A DNA stretch of 64,000 bases from Mammaliicoccus sciuri (GCF_025561425.1 NZ_CP094824.1:2852001-2916000); one strand, 5' to 3'; counted from the first letter of the stretch, positions 1 through 8,422 are shown. Program-made: numbers and translations. The notes: generated by a model not told the origin, from the letters alone.

Positions 1-376
1 AACCTTCTCTCGTTTATATGTACGTTATATCTGCGACCCAAACACTTCCTAATCCGGATACTTTAAATGATTGGTTTAATATATTGGGATATACAGGAAG
101 TTGATGTTTGGAATTTGTTGTAGCCTTATATTTCTTTTTTGTTATTGATTTAATACCTAATTCATTCATTATCCTACTGACTGTTCTTTGTGTGACCGTA
201 CATCCTTTGCTTCTTAGTACTTGTGTAATTTTAGGACTACCATAACGTTTTTGACTTTGAATATAAATTTGATAAATATGTTTTTTCAATACATCATGTC
301 TAATTGTACGTTTACTTGGTTTACGATTCTTCCAACCATAATAGCCACTTTTTGAAACACCTAACACTTCACACAT
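1..376 (-). pseudogene. IS3-family transposase orfB, interrupted by an in-frame stop and by the window edge
   Basis: The reading frame shows the IS3 OrfB N-terminal HTH_21-type region (residues with SKSGYYGW and KRYGSPKI) and then the start of the DDE catalytic core, ending at WVADITYI. The D in VADITYI is the usual first catalytic aspartate. At 14-16 the frame meets TAA, and the remaining bases to position 1 keep coding in the same frame (T-R-E-G), which is what normally follows ITYI in this family. The stop is therefore a nonsense mutation inside the catalytic domain, not the natural end. The real OrfB would be made by frameshift from orfA rather than from its own start. Confidence 0.8.
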
Positions 377-423
377 CTTTATAACACGAAATTCATGTCG
401 GTGTTCTTCAATAAACCTGTATA

Positions 424-711
424 TTACTTCTGGTCTTTGGCAAAGATGTGCATAGCCTTTTTTAATATCTTATTTTCTTCTTCTAGCTCTTTTAATCTTT
501 TTTGTAGATCAACTTCAGACTGTTTCTTAGGGGTACGTCTACCACTACCAACAAATCCTTTTTCACCTTCTTTACGATAAACACTTAGCCATTTGGTTAA
601 TGTTTGAATAGGGATGTCTAAATCTCTTGAAACTTCTGTTGCTTTTCTACCAGATTCTACTAACTGAATTGCTTCCATTTTAAAGCTATGATCATATTTT
701 CTTTTAGACAT
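424..711 (-). CDS. IS3-family transposase orfA (HTH DNA-binding subunit)
   Basis: Small basic protein with an HTH_Tnp_1 region (about residues 5-50) followed by a leucine-zipper-like stretch ending in LKKAMHIFAKDQK. I place the start at ATG 711, because AGGAG lies 8 bases upstream. Near the 3' end the mRNA has the slippery heptamer A-AAA-AAG in the orfA frame (457-463). A -1 slip there enters the orfB frame with no stop, giving the family's usual OrfAB fusion. Here the product would be truncated by the in-frame stop in orfB. Confidence 0.85.
   Translation of the reverse strand: MSKRKYDHSFKMEAIQLVESGRKATEVSRDLDIPIQTLTKWLSVYRKEGEKGFVGSGRRTPKKQSEVDLQKRLKELEEENKILKKAMHIFAKDQK
457..463 (-). promoter_or_regulatory. 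-1 programmed frameshift heptamer A AAA AAG
   Basis: In the orfA frame the codons are TTA AAA AAG, so the heptamer A_AAA_AAG is correctly phased. Slipping back one base continues into the orfB frame without a stop until the nonsense codon at 14-16. This is the classic IS3-family signal. Confidence 0.7.
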
Positions 712-796
712 AACGAACACTCCTGTAAATTGATTACTTTCATTATAGCTTAATTTATTATCAATTTACTGTGTCTGTTATTCAGTCTAGCATCAT

Positions 797-1471
797 CTAT
801 TTGTTGTCATTAGATGGCTCCTTTAAATTATAAATATAACAAAAATCTACAAAAAGATCTGTTAATAATACATCATCTTTAATTATATTCTCTAGATATT
901 CTCCATGACATTTACGAATTTTCAATCCACTCCCACATAAACACTCTAAATGACCTCTATATTTCTCTTTAAATAATAACAGCGCAAATTTTTTAAATAA
1001 TTCTTCATCAACATTCCATTTTTCAAGATAATATTCTAACATTCCCACTCTGCCATGTGACCTCTTACCAAATGGGTATTGTTTATATCGTCCAAACCAT
1101 TCTAAGGAAAAAAAGAACGAATGAAAAAACTTATTTATAAAATTCAAAACGGTGGGTTTTAATCTTAAAAACGATCTGACCTCCGTATAAGCAGCTAAAC
1201 AAATGCTACCATCTGGATTTACATGTTCCATATCAGATGGAATATCTTCAATAAATAATTTAATATCTGATTGAGGGAAATTTTTATAGATATGTATCAC
1301 GATGTTTTTGGAGTTTGAATACCTAGTGCTAGCGTAAGATACATCATAATTATATTGGCCTTTTAAAATAAATTTTTCTTCATCTTCACATAGTATTAAA
1401 TTAGGTTGGTGAATCATTAATTCATCAATTTGTTGATGTAAATTTGTGATAATATTTATTCTCCCTTCCAT
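797..1471 (-). CDS. E2-like (ubiquitin-conjugating-fold) protein with C-terminal SEC-C zinc motif; CBASS-type accessory protein
   Basis: 224 aa. Residues 83-93 read HVNPDGSICLA, matching the E2 active-site pattern H-x-N-x-x-G-x-I-C-L, so Cys91 is the predicted catalytic cysteine. Further on, GKRSHGRVGMLEYY (about 135-148) resembles the conserved SHG..G..EYY segment of bacterial CBASS-associated E2 proteins. The C-terminus has a SEC-C-type zinc ribbon, C177-x-C179-G-S-G-x5-C188-H189. The start overlaps the end of the upstream CD-NTase gene by 16 bp, so the two are probably translationally coupled. Short type II CBASS operons pair a cyclase with a lone E2 that conjugates or primes the cyclase; that role is inferred here. 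An IS3 element begins about 4 bp after the stop, where the effector gene would be expected. Family call good; substrate unknown. Confidence 0.7.
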   Translation of the reverse strand: MEGRINIITNLHQQIDELMIHQPNLILCEDEEKFILKGQYNYDVSYASTRYSNSKNIVIHIYKNFPQSDIKLFIEDIPSDMEHVNPDGSICLAAYTEVRSFLRLKPTVLNFINKFFHSFFFSLEWFGRYKQYPFGKRSHGRVGMLEYYLEKWNVDEELFKKFALLLFKEKYRGHLECLCGSGLKIRKCHGEYLENIIKDDVLLTDLFVDFCYIYNLKEPSNDNK

Positions 1472-2448
1472 GGTTTAATTTCACTAACATCATTTTCATT
1501 AGTATCTGAACTTACAGGGAGATGTAGCTCATTACGAACTTCTTGTTCAAATTTTCTAGTTTCAATATTTAATAAATATTTTTCAATATGATTTAACCAA
1601 TCAATCATTGATTCATGGTGTTTGCGAGTCCAACCATAATTTATCACTTCAGAACTATCAATCGGATTTATTATATTAACCCCATGCATAATTGGGATTG
1701 CACCTTTCTTATATCCATTAATAAAGATATTAATTATCTCATCCACACTCAAGTTATCTTCATGTTCAACAGCACTAGCAACTAATGATGTTAATAAAAA
1801 CGTAGAAGGTTTATAACGTTGATTAGTTTTACGCTCATAATAAACATCACGAATTCTTTTTAATAGCTGAACTGATCTCTGTAGGCTAGAACGATAAAGG
1901 TAAGTTGGTATTTCCTCTGCTGAAGCATACAAACCTCTCAACTCATATAGTAATCTACTTCTCTGTTGGATTATCTGTGACTCACTCATATGTCTATTAC
2001 TAATTTGACTAAACCAATCGCCAAAACCTATTGGATTACTTTGCTTCCATTCATATCTACCATCTGAAATTCTTTCAGTGATAGAAATAGACTTCTGATC
2101 TATTGTTGCTTCATTATAGTTATCGTATACAGAATAGTCGTTAACCACTGATGGTACAATGTATAATGTGAAACCTACATCATTTTTAGTTTGGTTTGGA
2201 GTAGTATCAAACTTTTCTTTGTCAATCATACTAATAACGTCTAAATCATAAATTTTATCCTTACCATCTTTATAAGGTCTAACAACTGTTCCTAACAAAA
2301 ATGAACCTTGAGGATAAAAATTACAATTCAATACTTGCTCTTCTAGGTATTTCGATATACTTTCATATCTATCATGAGCGTTCTTTTCCATAGTTGGTAA
2401 AATATCAATACTTGCTAAAAGCTTTTCAATAATTTCGTTTTTATTCAA
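1456..2448 (-). CDS. CD-NTase (SMODS-type nucleotidyltransferase), CBASS cyclase candidate
   Basis: About 330 aa. The nucleotidyltransferase signature G48-S49 followed by D68-x-D70 (QGSFLLGTVVRPY then YDLDV) is the catalytic GS...DxD pattern of the cGAS/DncV-like superfamily. In phage-defence operons these enzymes make cyclic oligonucleotides that switch on an effector. I chose a TTG start at 2448, because AAAGGTGG lies about 8 bases upstream; the GTG at 2460 falls inside that ribosome binding site. It is followed by the overlapping E2-like gene and is divergent from a cytosine methyltransferase, so it sits in a small defence cluster. No effector gene is visible. The product nucleotide cannot be predicted. 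Confidence 0.75.
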   Translation of the reverse strand: MNKNEIIEKLLASIDILPTMEKNAHDRYESISKYLEEQVLNCNFYPQGSFLLGTVVRPYKDGKDKIYDLDVISMIDKEKFDTTPNQTKNDVGFTLYIVPSVVNDYSVYDNYNEATIDQKSISITERISDGRYEWKQSNPIGFGDWFSQISNRHMSESQIIQQRSRLLYELRGLYASAEEIPTYLYRSSLQRSVQLLKRIRDVYYERKTNQRYKPSTFLLTSLVASAVEHEDNLSVDEIINIFINGYKKGAIPIMHGVNIINPIDSSEVINYGWTRKHHESMIDWLNHIEKYLLNIETRKFEQEVRNELHLPVSSDTNENDVSEIKPWKGE

Positions 2449-2575
2449 AATGATGACCACCTTTATTATGTAGGGAATGTATGTTCCCTCTAATTAATAA
2501 GTATGATACTATATAATTTTTTTTGAATTCAAATAATATAGTTTTAATTGCTAATACTACAATTTTCTTAATTTC

Positions 2576-2604
2576 TTGATCCCCATAGTCTAATATGTTA
2601 CAAT
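2576..2604 (+). promoter_or_regulatory. Promoter of the cytosine methyltransferase gene
   Basis: TTGATC (2576-2581) and TACAAT (2599-2604) are separated by 17 bp, about 30 bp upstream of the methyltransferase start. The dyad at 2587-2615 covers the -10 element. Confidence 0.5.
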
Positions 2605-2615
2605 TCTATTAGACT
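2587..2615. promoter_or_regulatory. Inverted repeat over the methyltransferase promoter (operator candidate)
   Basis: Perfect 8-bp arms AGTCTAAT and ATTAGACT flank a 13-bp centre and straddle the predicted -10 box, 20 bp before the methyltransferase ATG. A repressor bound here would block transcription. The methyltransferase itself or a control protein could be that repressor, but this is inference. Confidence 0.5.
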
Positions 2616-2634
2616 GAAAGACTGGTGATAAAAT

Positions 2635-3873
2635 ATGAAGAAAATTAAAGTAGCTGAAATGTTTGCGGGAGTTGGCGGATTCAGATTAGGCTTAGAGAAT
2701 ACTAATAATAGATTATTTGAAATTTCATGGGCAAATCAATGGGAACCCTCTACTAAAGTACAACATGCCTTTGACTGTTATACCTCTCATTTCACCTCTG
2801 GTATACATAGTAATGTTGATATAACAAAAGTTACAGATAAAGAAATGACTGATACGAATGTGGATATGATTGTCGGTGGTTTTCCTTGTCAAGATTATTC
2901 AGTTGCGAGATCCCTTAATGGAGAATTAGGTATTGCTGGAAAAAAAGGTGTGCTATTTTGGGAAATTGTAAGATTCATTCAAAATACTTTTCCAAAATAT
3001 ATATTACTTGAAAATGTAGACAGATTGTTAAAATCTCCTTCTTCTCAAAGAGGTAGAGATTTCGGTGTTATGTTGTCCACTTTAAATGAGTTAGGGTATG
3101 ATGTTGAATGGCGAGTTATTAACGCAGCAGAGTATGGATATGCTCAGCGAAGAAGACGTGTCTTCATTTTTGCCTATAGAAGAAACATGTTATATGCTAA
3201 TTCATTAAGTCAACAGACTGAAAAAAGCATAGTATTAAAAAGCGGTTTATTCGCTAATTGCTTTAAAGTTGAAAATGAGCTTAATAAAAATAGAGAAGAC
3301 ACAATTTCACTTTCTGATAACATAGTGGATGTTTCAGAACATTTTAAATTTCAATTTTGGAATTCTGGAATTATGAGAAATGGAAGAATTTACACAGCCG
3401 ATACTAAAGCAGTAGCAGAAAAACCGACTACATTGGCCGATATTATTGAAAAAGAATATGATAGTAAATATATTTTAACAGATGAAAGACTCAAAAAGTT
3501 TCAATTCTTACGTGGAGGTAAAAAAATAGAAAGAACCACTTCAGATGGACATAAATATTATTATTCCGAAGGTGGTATGAGCCCAACAGATTCTTTAGAT
3601 TTACCTGGAAGAACTATGCTAACAAGTGAAGGAACTGTCAACAGAAGCACTCATATTATTGAAATCGATAATAAAGTAAGATTAATAACCCCTGTCGAAG
3701 CTGAAAGGTTAAACGGTTTTCCTGACAATTGGACTAATACAATGCCTGAAAGAGCAAGATATTTTACTATGGGAAATGCTTTAGTAGTCCCTTTAATAAC
3801 TAGAATAGGTAACTATATCGAAAAAATAGATTTACAGTATTCTGAAACGGAAACGCAAATAGAATTGTTTTAA
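2635..3873 (+). CDS. DNA (cytosine-5) methyltransferase, Sau3AI-like (predicted GATC)
   Basis: 412 aa, with the ordered motifs of C5-cytosine methyltransferases. Motif I is FAGVGGFRLGL (10-20), motif IV is GFPCQ with catalytic Cys85, motif VI is ENV (126-128), motif VIII is QRRRR (171-175), and motif X near the C-terminus is MGNALVVP. The variable target-recognition region lies between about 190 and 340. The gene is directly followed by two frames that together resemble the Sau3AI nuclease, and its length equals that remembered for M.Sau3AI, so GATC is the likely target. Its ATG is preceded by GGTGAT. It stays intact although the cognate nuclease frame is broken, so it may act as an orphan methylase. 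Confidence 0.9.
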   Translation: MKKIKVAEMFAGVGGFRLGLENTNNRLFEISWANQWEPSTKVQHAFDCYTSHFTSGIHSNVDITKVTDKEMTDTNVDMIVGGFPCQDYSVARSLNGELGIAGKKGVLFWEIVRFIQNTFPKYILLENVDRLLKSPSSQRGRDFGVMLSTLNELGYDVEWRVINAAEYGYAQRRRRVFIFAYRRNMLYANSLSQQTEKSIVLKSGLFANCFKVENELNKNREDTISLSDNIVDVSEHFKFQFWNSGIMRNGRIYTADTKAVAEKPTTLADIIEKEYDSKYILTDERLKKFQFLRGGKKIERTTSDGHKYYYSEGGMSPTDSLDLPGRTMLTSEGTVNRSTHIIEIDNKVRLITPVEAERLNGFPDNWTNTMPERARYFTMGNALVVPLITRIGNYIEKIDLQYSETETQIELF

Positions 3874-3905
3874 CACAAACTAAATGTTTAGGTTGTGTTA
3901 TTTTT

Positions 3906-5337
3906 TTGTTGTTTGGTATTATGGTTGTAAATTATAGAGGTGATTTAATAAAATTTGAGTACACAACTGCAAATGATATTATCACATATGCTAAAGAGGC
4001 TGAAGGTCAATACTTATATCAGATTGATAAAAATAATATGTTCAAGAAATCTAATAAAAAGGGCATGGTCGGGACTATCATAGAAGAAAGTTATTTTGGT
4101 CTTAAAACTAATAATAGACCAGAACCAGATTTTGCTGATGTAGGTATAGAGCTAAAATCAACAGGAATTCTCCCTTATAAAAATAAAAAGGACCTAAGGG
4201 CCAAAGAAAGACTAGTGTTAAATCTAATTAATTATAATAACGAAGTTGACAAAGACTTTTACTCTTCTTCATTTTGGATTAAAAACAATAAACTACTAAT
4301 TTTCTTTTATTCATATGTAAGAAATAAAGACGGAAAGCCTGACTATCCCAACTTTGAAATAATTAAAACTGTATTACATGAATTTTGCGAATCTGATTTA
4401 ATTATCATTAAAAAGGATTGGGAGAAAATAAATCGCAAAATAATAGAAGGAAAAGCACACGAACTCTCAGAAAGTGATACTGATTATTTAGGAGCATGTA
4501 CAAAAGGAAAAGATTCATCATCTATGCAACCTCAACCCTTTTCAACTATCAAAGCTAAACAAAGGGCATACTCTCTTAAACAAGGATACATGACTTCTTT
4601 GGTACAAAAATATATTGGTAATAAAAAAAATTACATTTACAACACCTGATCAATTACAGGATAATACGATTCCTGAACTAATCCACAAATATTTAGAGCC
4701 TTATATCGGATTAAATACACAAGAAATTGCAAAAAAATTAAATGTTGAACTATCAACAGCAAAAAATAAAAATCAAATACTAGTAAGCAACATCTTTGGT
4801 GTAAAAAAGACGAATCTGAATGATATCGAAGAATTTTCAAAAGCTAATATAAAATTTAAAACTATAACAGCTAATATGAATGGTTCAATACCAGAAAGTA
4901 TGTCATTCGAGAATTTAGATTTTGATGATATTTATCATAATTCATGGGAAGAATCAATTTTAAGAGATAATCTGAGTTCAATAAAATGGTTATTTATTGT
5001 TTTCCAGAAAGATGAAAATGACAAACATTATCTTAGAGGTATTAAGTTTTGGACAATTCCGAATAGGATTCTCGACAATGAGATTAAACAATTATTTAAT
5101 GAAACCAAAGAGTTAATGCTCTTCAATAAGACTATGGAAGTTATAGATGGTAAAGTTATCAATCATCTACCGAATTCTTTAAGTTTCAACAATGTTTGTC
5201 ATATAAGACCAAAAGGTGCTAATCGAATAAAAAGTATGATTACTTTACCTAATGGCGAAGAAATTCCTAATCAATGTTTTTGGTTTAATAATTCATATAT
5301 CAAAAATATTGTTTCCGATATATTATTAATAAAATAG
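3906..5337 (+). pseudogene. Sau3AI-like type II restriction endonuclease (GATC), split by a frameshift
   Basis: Two overlapping frames (3906-4649 and 4615-5337) together form one Sau3AI-like enzyme of about 477 codons. The first holds the MutH-like catalytic domain: D75-x6-E82-x-K84 (in PEPDFADVGIELKST) has the MutH D-x6-E-x-K spacing. It also has the family segments KAHELSE and KAKQRAYSLKQGYMTS. The second frame is the MutH-like C-terminal DNA-binding domain, ending in FWFNNSYIK. The frames join at an A8 run (4623-4630); seven A's would restore one open frame. The 5' start is unclear: TTG 3906 or ATG 3921. If the frameshift is real, the catalytic domain alone would be made. A sequencing error, slippage or phase variation is also possible. 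Confidence 0.8.
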
Positions 5338-5366
5338 TGGTTTAATAAAACCAAAAATCATATTAC

Positions 5367-5421
5367 ATACAATATCGTTTTAAATACAATATCGTTTTAA
5401 ATACAATATCGTTTTAAATAC
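5367..5421 (+). repeat. Three tandem 17-bp repeats
   Basis: The unit ATACAATATCGTTTTAA occurs three times head to tail (5367-5383, 5384-5400, 5401-5417), followed by a partial ATAC. It lies 30 bp downstream of the nuclease and 27 bp upstream of a tiny ORF. It could be a repeated operator for that ORF or simple tandem duplication. Confidence 0.85.
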
Positions 5422-5447
5422 ATTGATTATAGGATATGGAGAATCTC

Positions 5448-5546
5448 ATGCAACAAAATCTTGATTACTTAAGTGATTTAGTACAGCAGATTACAATAAA
5501 AGATAGCTTTTTTGAAGTATTTATAAATGATGATAAAAAATCTTAG
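5448..5546 (+). CDS. Tiny ORF, 32 aa, unknown
   Basis: ATG at 5448 has GGAG 6-9 bases upstream. The frame encodes an acidic peptide starting MQQNLDYLSDLVQQI and stops 3 bp before the IS30 element. It may be the 5' stub of a gene displaced by the insertion or a short control peptide. There is no recognisable family. Confidence 0.35.
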   Translation: MQQNLDYLSDLVQQITIKDSFFEVFINDDKKS

Positions 5547-5549
5547 CAA

Positions 5550-6877
5550 GGATTTCAAGTTTAAGTTAGCCACCTATAATGACTGAGGTGTACACAAGGG
5601 TTAACCGTATTCGAACCTGTTGAGGATTGATTGGTTTTAATCAATTAATACTCAACAGGTAACCAAAGCTAAAGTCTTAGCTTTGGAAAGATTCATACAG
5701 ATTGAGGTGCTTTAAACTTTCTGCCATATTATGATGAGCTGTGTTGTAATTTAAAGTCTTTCTAGGATAGTCATTCATATATTGTTGTATGGCTTTTATG
5801 AAGTGTTTTTGAACATTGGATAAATCATGTGCTTTTGGAATAAAACGACGAATCATTTTATGTTGGTTTTCACTTGTCCCACGTTCATATGATGAGAATG
5901 GATGTGTGAAGTATATTTCTATCATATGGCCAAATTCTTCATACAGCGATGCAAATTCTGAACCATTGTCAGATGTGATAGATTTGAAGATTTTTGGTGC
6001 TTTTTCGCCTAAGGAGTCAAATAAGTTTTTCAATGCGTGAGACACCGCATCAGCACTTTTACTCTCTATTATTTCTAGTATTTCAAAACGCGTTTGTCTC
6101 TCAACAAGTGTTAAGATAACTGGCTTTGACTTGTCTTTAGTTCCTATTACGGTATCTATTTCCCAGTGACCAAAAGACTGACGTGATTCAATTTCACTAG
6201 GACGTGTCTCAATACTTGGACCGAGCACTCGACTGTGTGGATGATTATGGTAGCTATTCTGAGTAGAGTGACGTCTTTTTAATTTTTCTAGTAGATCAAT
6301 ATTCTTAGTTTCCATGATTTGTTGATCTATCCAAGCATATACTGTCGTTGTTGAAGGGATTTTTTCTCTTTCAAAACATTGTTCCTTGTGAGCATATGCC
6401 ACGACTGCTTCAGGTGACCAGCGTTTCTTTTTCATGAGGTGATCTGCCCATGGAATAAATAATGGGTTCTTCTTCCATAAGGGCTGAGCACCACATTGTT
6501 GTCTGTTTTGTCGATAACGTTGTTGACCTAGTGAAGAAAAATAAATTTGCGTCTCATATTCATAGACTTTATGTTGTTGTTTTTGTCGTTTAATTTGACG
6601 TGTTGTTCCTCGATGAATTTCGTTATTGATTGTTTGAGGTGCACGTCCTAATTCACGCGCGATTGCACGATTTGAAAAACCTAAATTTTTAAGTGTTTCT
6701 ATTTGAACACATTCTTCATAACTTAAGTGTGTTCCTTTATGGTTTGTCATGTTAGAATAAGTATGCGTCATGTGAATTCATTCCTTTATTGATTTGGTCT
6801 GGTAGCCTCAATAATAACATGAAATTCACGTGGCGTTTTTTTGTCTAAAGGTGGCTAAGTTGATTATAAAATCCACC
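5550..6877 (-). mobile_element. IS30-family insertion sequence, copy 1
   Basis: This 1328-bp block is repeated in inverted orientation at 13398-14725 with nearly identical sequence. The ends are imperfect inverted repeats: both read GGATTT inward and share TTAGCCACCT about 20 bp inside. The identical extent of both copies sets the boundaries. No obvious short target duplication is seen at either copy. Confidence 0.85.
5677..6771 (-). CDS. IS30-family DDE transposase, copy 1
   Basis: 364 aa. The N-terminal HTH (LSYEECVQIETLKNLGFSNR then IARELGRAPQTINNEI) is the IS30 helix-turn-helix pair. The catalytic core has GHWEIDTVIG (first D), the second acidic residue in SDNGSEF, and SSYERGTSENQHKMIRRFIP carrying the final glutamate. 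It differs from copy 2 at one residue that I can see, Cys instead of Arg at position 21. RBS AAGGAATG lies 7 bases before the ATG. It appears intact. Confidence 0.95.
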   Translation of the reverse strand: MTHTYSNMTNHKGTHLSYEECVQIETLKNLGFSNRAIARELGRAPQTINNEIHRGTTRQIKRQKQQHKVYEYETQIYFSSLGQQRYRQNRQQCGAQPLWKKNPLFIPWADHLMKKKRWSPEAVVAYAHKEQCFEREKIPSTTTVYAWIDQQIMETKNIDLLEKLKRRHSTQNSYHNHPHSRVLGPSIETRPSEIESRQSFGHWEIDTVIGTKDKSKPVILTLVERQTRFEILEIIESKSADAVSHALKNLFDSLGEKAPKIFKSITSDNGSEFASLYEEFGHMIEIYFTHPFSSYERGTSENQHKMIRRFIPKAHDLSNVQKHFIKAIQQYMNDYPRKTLNYNTAHHNMAESLKHLNLYESFQS

Positions 6878-8340
6878 ATTAATATTTTCCACTAAAATCA
6901 TGATTAAACTACGTTTAATCTAGGCTATTTGTGGCTCTTTTACGAGCCACATTGCCAACTTTTTAAGATTCATGGCAGCACAAATAAGCGTGGTGTCCAT
7001 GGAAACTTTTTTAATTCCTCTATATCTAGTCCATCTCATACCATGCTGTTCTTTTGCATCACCAAATCGTCTTTCTACTGTTTGACTTCTTAGTTTATAT
7101 GCTTTTTTTATTGTATCTACAAACCTTAAATCTTCGATTATATCTAAATCATCTTGCCATACATGTCTTCGAATTTCTCTAGTAAAACTTCTATTTTCTG
7201 TACATTCATTTAGTAGTGGACATGATTTACATATAATAGGATTAGATTTGTATAATCTATGCCCTGTTGGCATAGTTCTTTTAAAAGTTAGTAGTTTATC
7301 ATTTGGACATATATAACTATCGTAATATTCATCATAAATAAAATCTTTAGTTTTAAATATTCCTGGCTTTCCTTTTGGTCTTGTATAGGGCATTGCAGGT
7401 ACAATCGATTTCTCAAGTAAATAATGCGCATTGAATGGCGTTTTGTATCCGGAGTCTACTGCTAGTGTGATTGGCAACATATTTTTTTCTTCTAATCTTT
7501 CAACCATAGGTTTCAACTGTGTACTATCATGTATATTTCCAGGTGTGACATGTTGATCAATTATAAAACAATTTTTATCTACACAACTATGTAAGCTATA
7601 CGCAAATTGTTTTTCTCTTTCACCTTTAACATAGTAACCAGCTTCTGGATCGGTAGTACTGACTCTCTTATTTTTAAACTCCTCCTTTTTCTTATTTTTT
7701 ATGGGCTTTTTTCCTTGCGCTAACCTCTGTTGATTAATTTCATTATTAAGTTCTTCTTGGAAATGTAATGTATCCTTTTTTACAACTTGATTAATATATT
7801 TATTTTTATTCGCATTAGCTTTGATATGTGTTGAATCAATGAATAACGTTGAGTGGTCAATTAAGTTATTCTTAATCGCAATTTCTAATATTCTTTCGAA
7901 TATTTGTTCAAACAGGTCAGTATCATGGAAGCGTCTTGTATAATTTTTACTGAATGTACCATAATGAGGGACTTTATCAAGAAAGCTAAATCCTAAATAC
8001 CAACTGTAAGCTACGTTAGTTTCAATTTCTTTAATAGTTTGCCTCATTGATTTTATGCCAAATAATCTTTGAATCAGTAAGATCTTAACTAAGATAACAG
8101 GATCAATAGAAGGACGTCCGTTATCTAAACAGTATTTATCTTCAACAAGTTCATAAACGAAGTTTAAATCTAATACTTTATCAACTTTTCTCAATAAATG
8201 ATTTTTAGGTACTAACTCTGAAACAGAAATCATTTCATATTGGTCACGTTTATTCTCGGATTTATTTAACATAGAATCAACTCCTAAATAAAATTTCAAC
8301 TATATTATAAAATGGATTATTAATTTTTGGTATTTTTTTA
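6878..8340 (-). mobile_element. IS1182-family insertion sequence (ends approximate)
   Basis: The transposase fills most of the interval between IS30 copy 1 and a GC-rich hairpin starting near 8340. I could not identify terminal inverted repeats with certainty, so the ends are approximate. The left end abuts the IS30 copy. Confidence 0.55.
6920..8272 (-). CDS. IS1182-family transposase (IS1272-like)
   Basis: 450 aa from ATG 8272, chosen because AGGAG lies 8 bases upstream; a further in-frame start 27 bases upstream lacks this. The N-terminal domain (DUF772-type, PSIDPVILVKILLIQRLFGI) and the DDE core (DSTHIKANANKNKY; VDSGYKTPFNAHYLL) followed by a cysteine-bearing segment (CKSCPLLNECTENR) and a C-terminal RRFGDAKEQHGMRWTRYRG are typical of the family. 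It looks complete. Confidence 0.9.
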   Translation of the reverse strand: MLNKSENKRDQYEMISVSELVPKNHLLRKVDKVLDLNFVYELVEDKYCLDNGRPSIDPVILVKILLIQRLFGIKSMRQTIKEIETNVAYSWYLGFSFLDKVPHYGTFSKNYTRRFHDTDLFEQIFERILEIAIKNNLIDHSTLFIDSTHIKANANKNKYINQVVKKDTLHFQEELNNEINQQRLAQGKKPIKNKKKEEFKNKRVSTTDPEAGYYVKGEREKQFAYSLHSCVDKNCFIIDQHVTPGNIHDSTQLKPMVERLEEKNMLPITLAVDSGYKTPFNAHYLLEKSIVPAMPYTRPKGKPGIFKTKDFIYDEYYDSYICPNDKLLTFKRTMPTGHRLYKSNPIICKSCPLLNECTENRSFTREIRRHVWQDDLDIIEDLRFVDTIKKAYKLRSQTVERRFGDAKEQHGMRWTRYRGIKKVSMDTTLICAAMNLKKLAMWLVKEPQIA

Positions 8341-8422
8341 GCGCTGACTCCTGCGGGAACAGCATGATTCGAAGACTACAGGCTGAGAACATGCCCGCGG
8401 AAAGCATGCGCATAAAAAATGC
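8340..8422. repeat. GC-rich imperfect palindrome next to the IS1182 element
   Basis: The segment begins GCGCTGACTCCTGCGGGAAC and ends GCGGAAAGCATGCGC. CCTGCGGG can pair with CCCGCGG, and GCGC with the final GCGC, giving a long folded structure in very AT-rich DNA. Similar extragenic palindromes occur in Firmicutes. IS1272-type elements are reported to favour such stem-loops, so this may be the remaining target site. Confidence 0.5.

Larger units (their letters stand above)
1..792 (-). mobile_element. IS3-family insertion sequence, cut off by the window edge
   Basis: Two overlapping frames encode an IS3-type orfA and orfB on the minus strand. The right boundary is placed near 792, where the sequence read on the minus strand starts with TG followed by CTAGACTGAATAACAG, just after the stop codon of the neighbouring E2-like gene. 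IS3-family ends usually begin with TG. The other end lies outside the window, so no target duplication can be tested. The orfB frame carries an in-frame stop, so this copy is probably not autonomous. Confidence 0.75.

Noticed and set aside
5367..5421. CRISPR array
   Set aside because: The three 17-bp units are directly adjacent with no spacers, and no cas genes are present.
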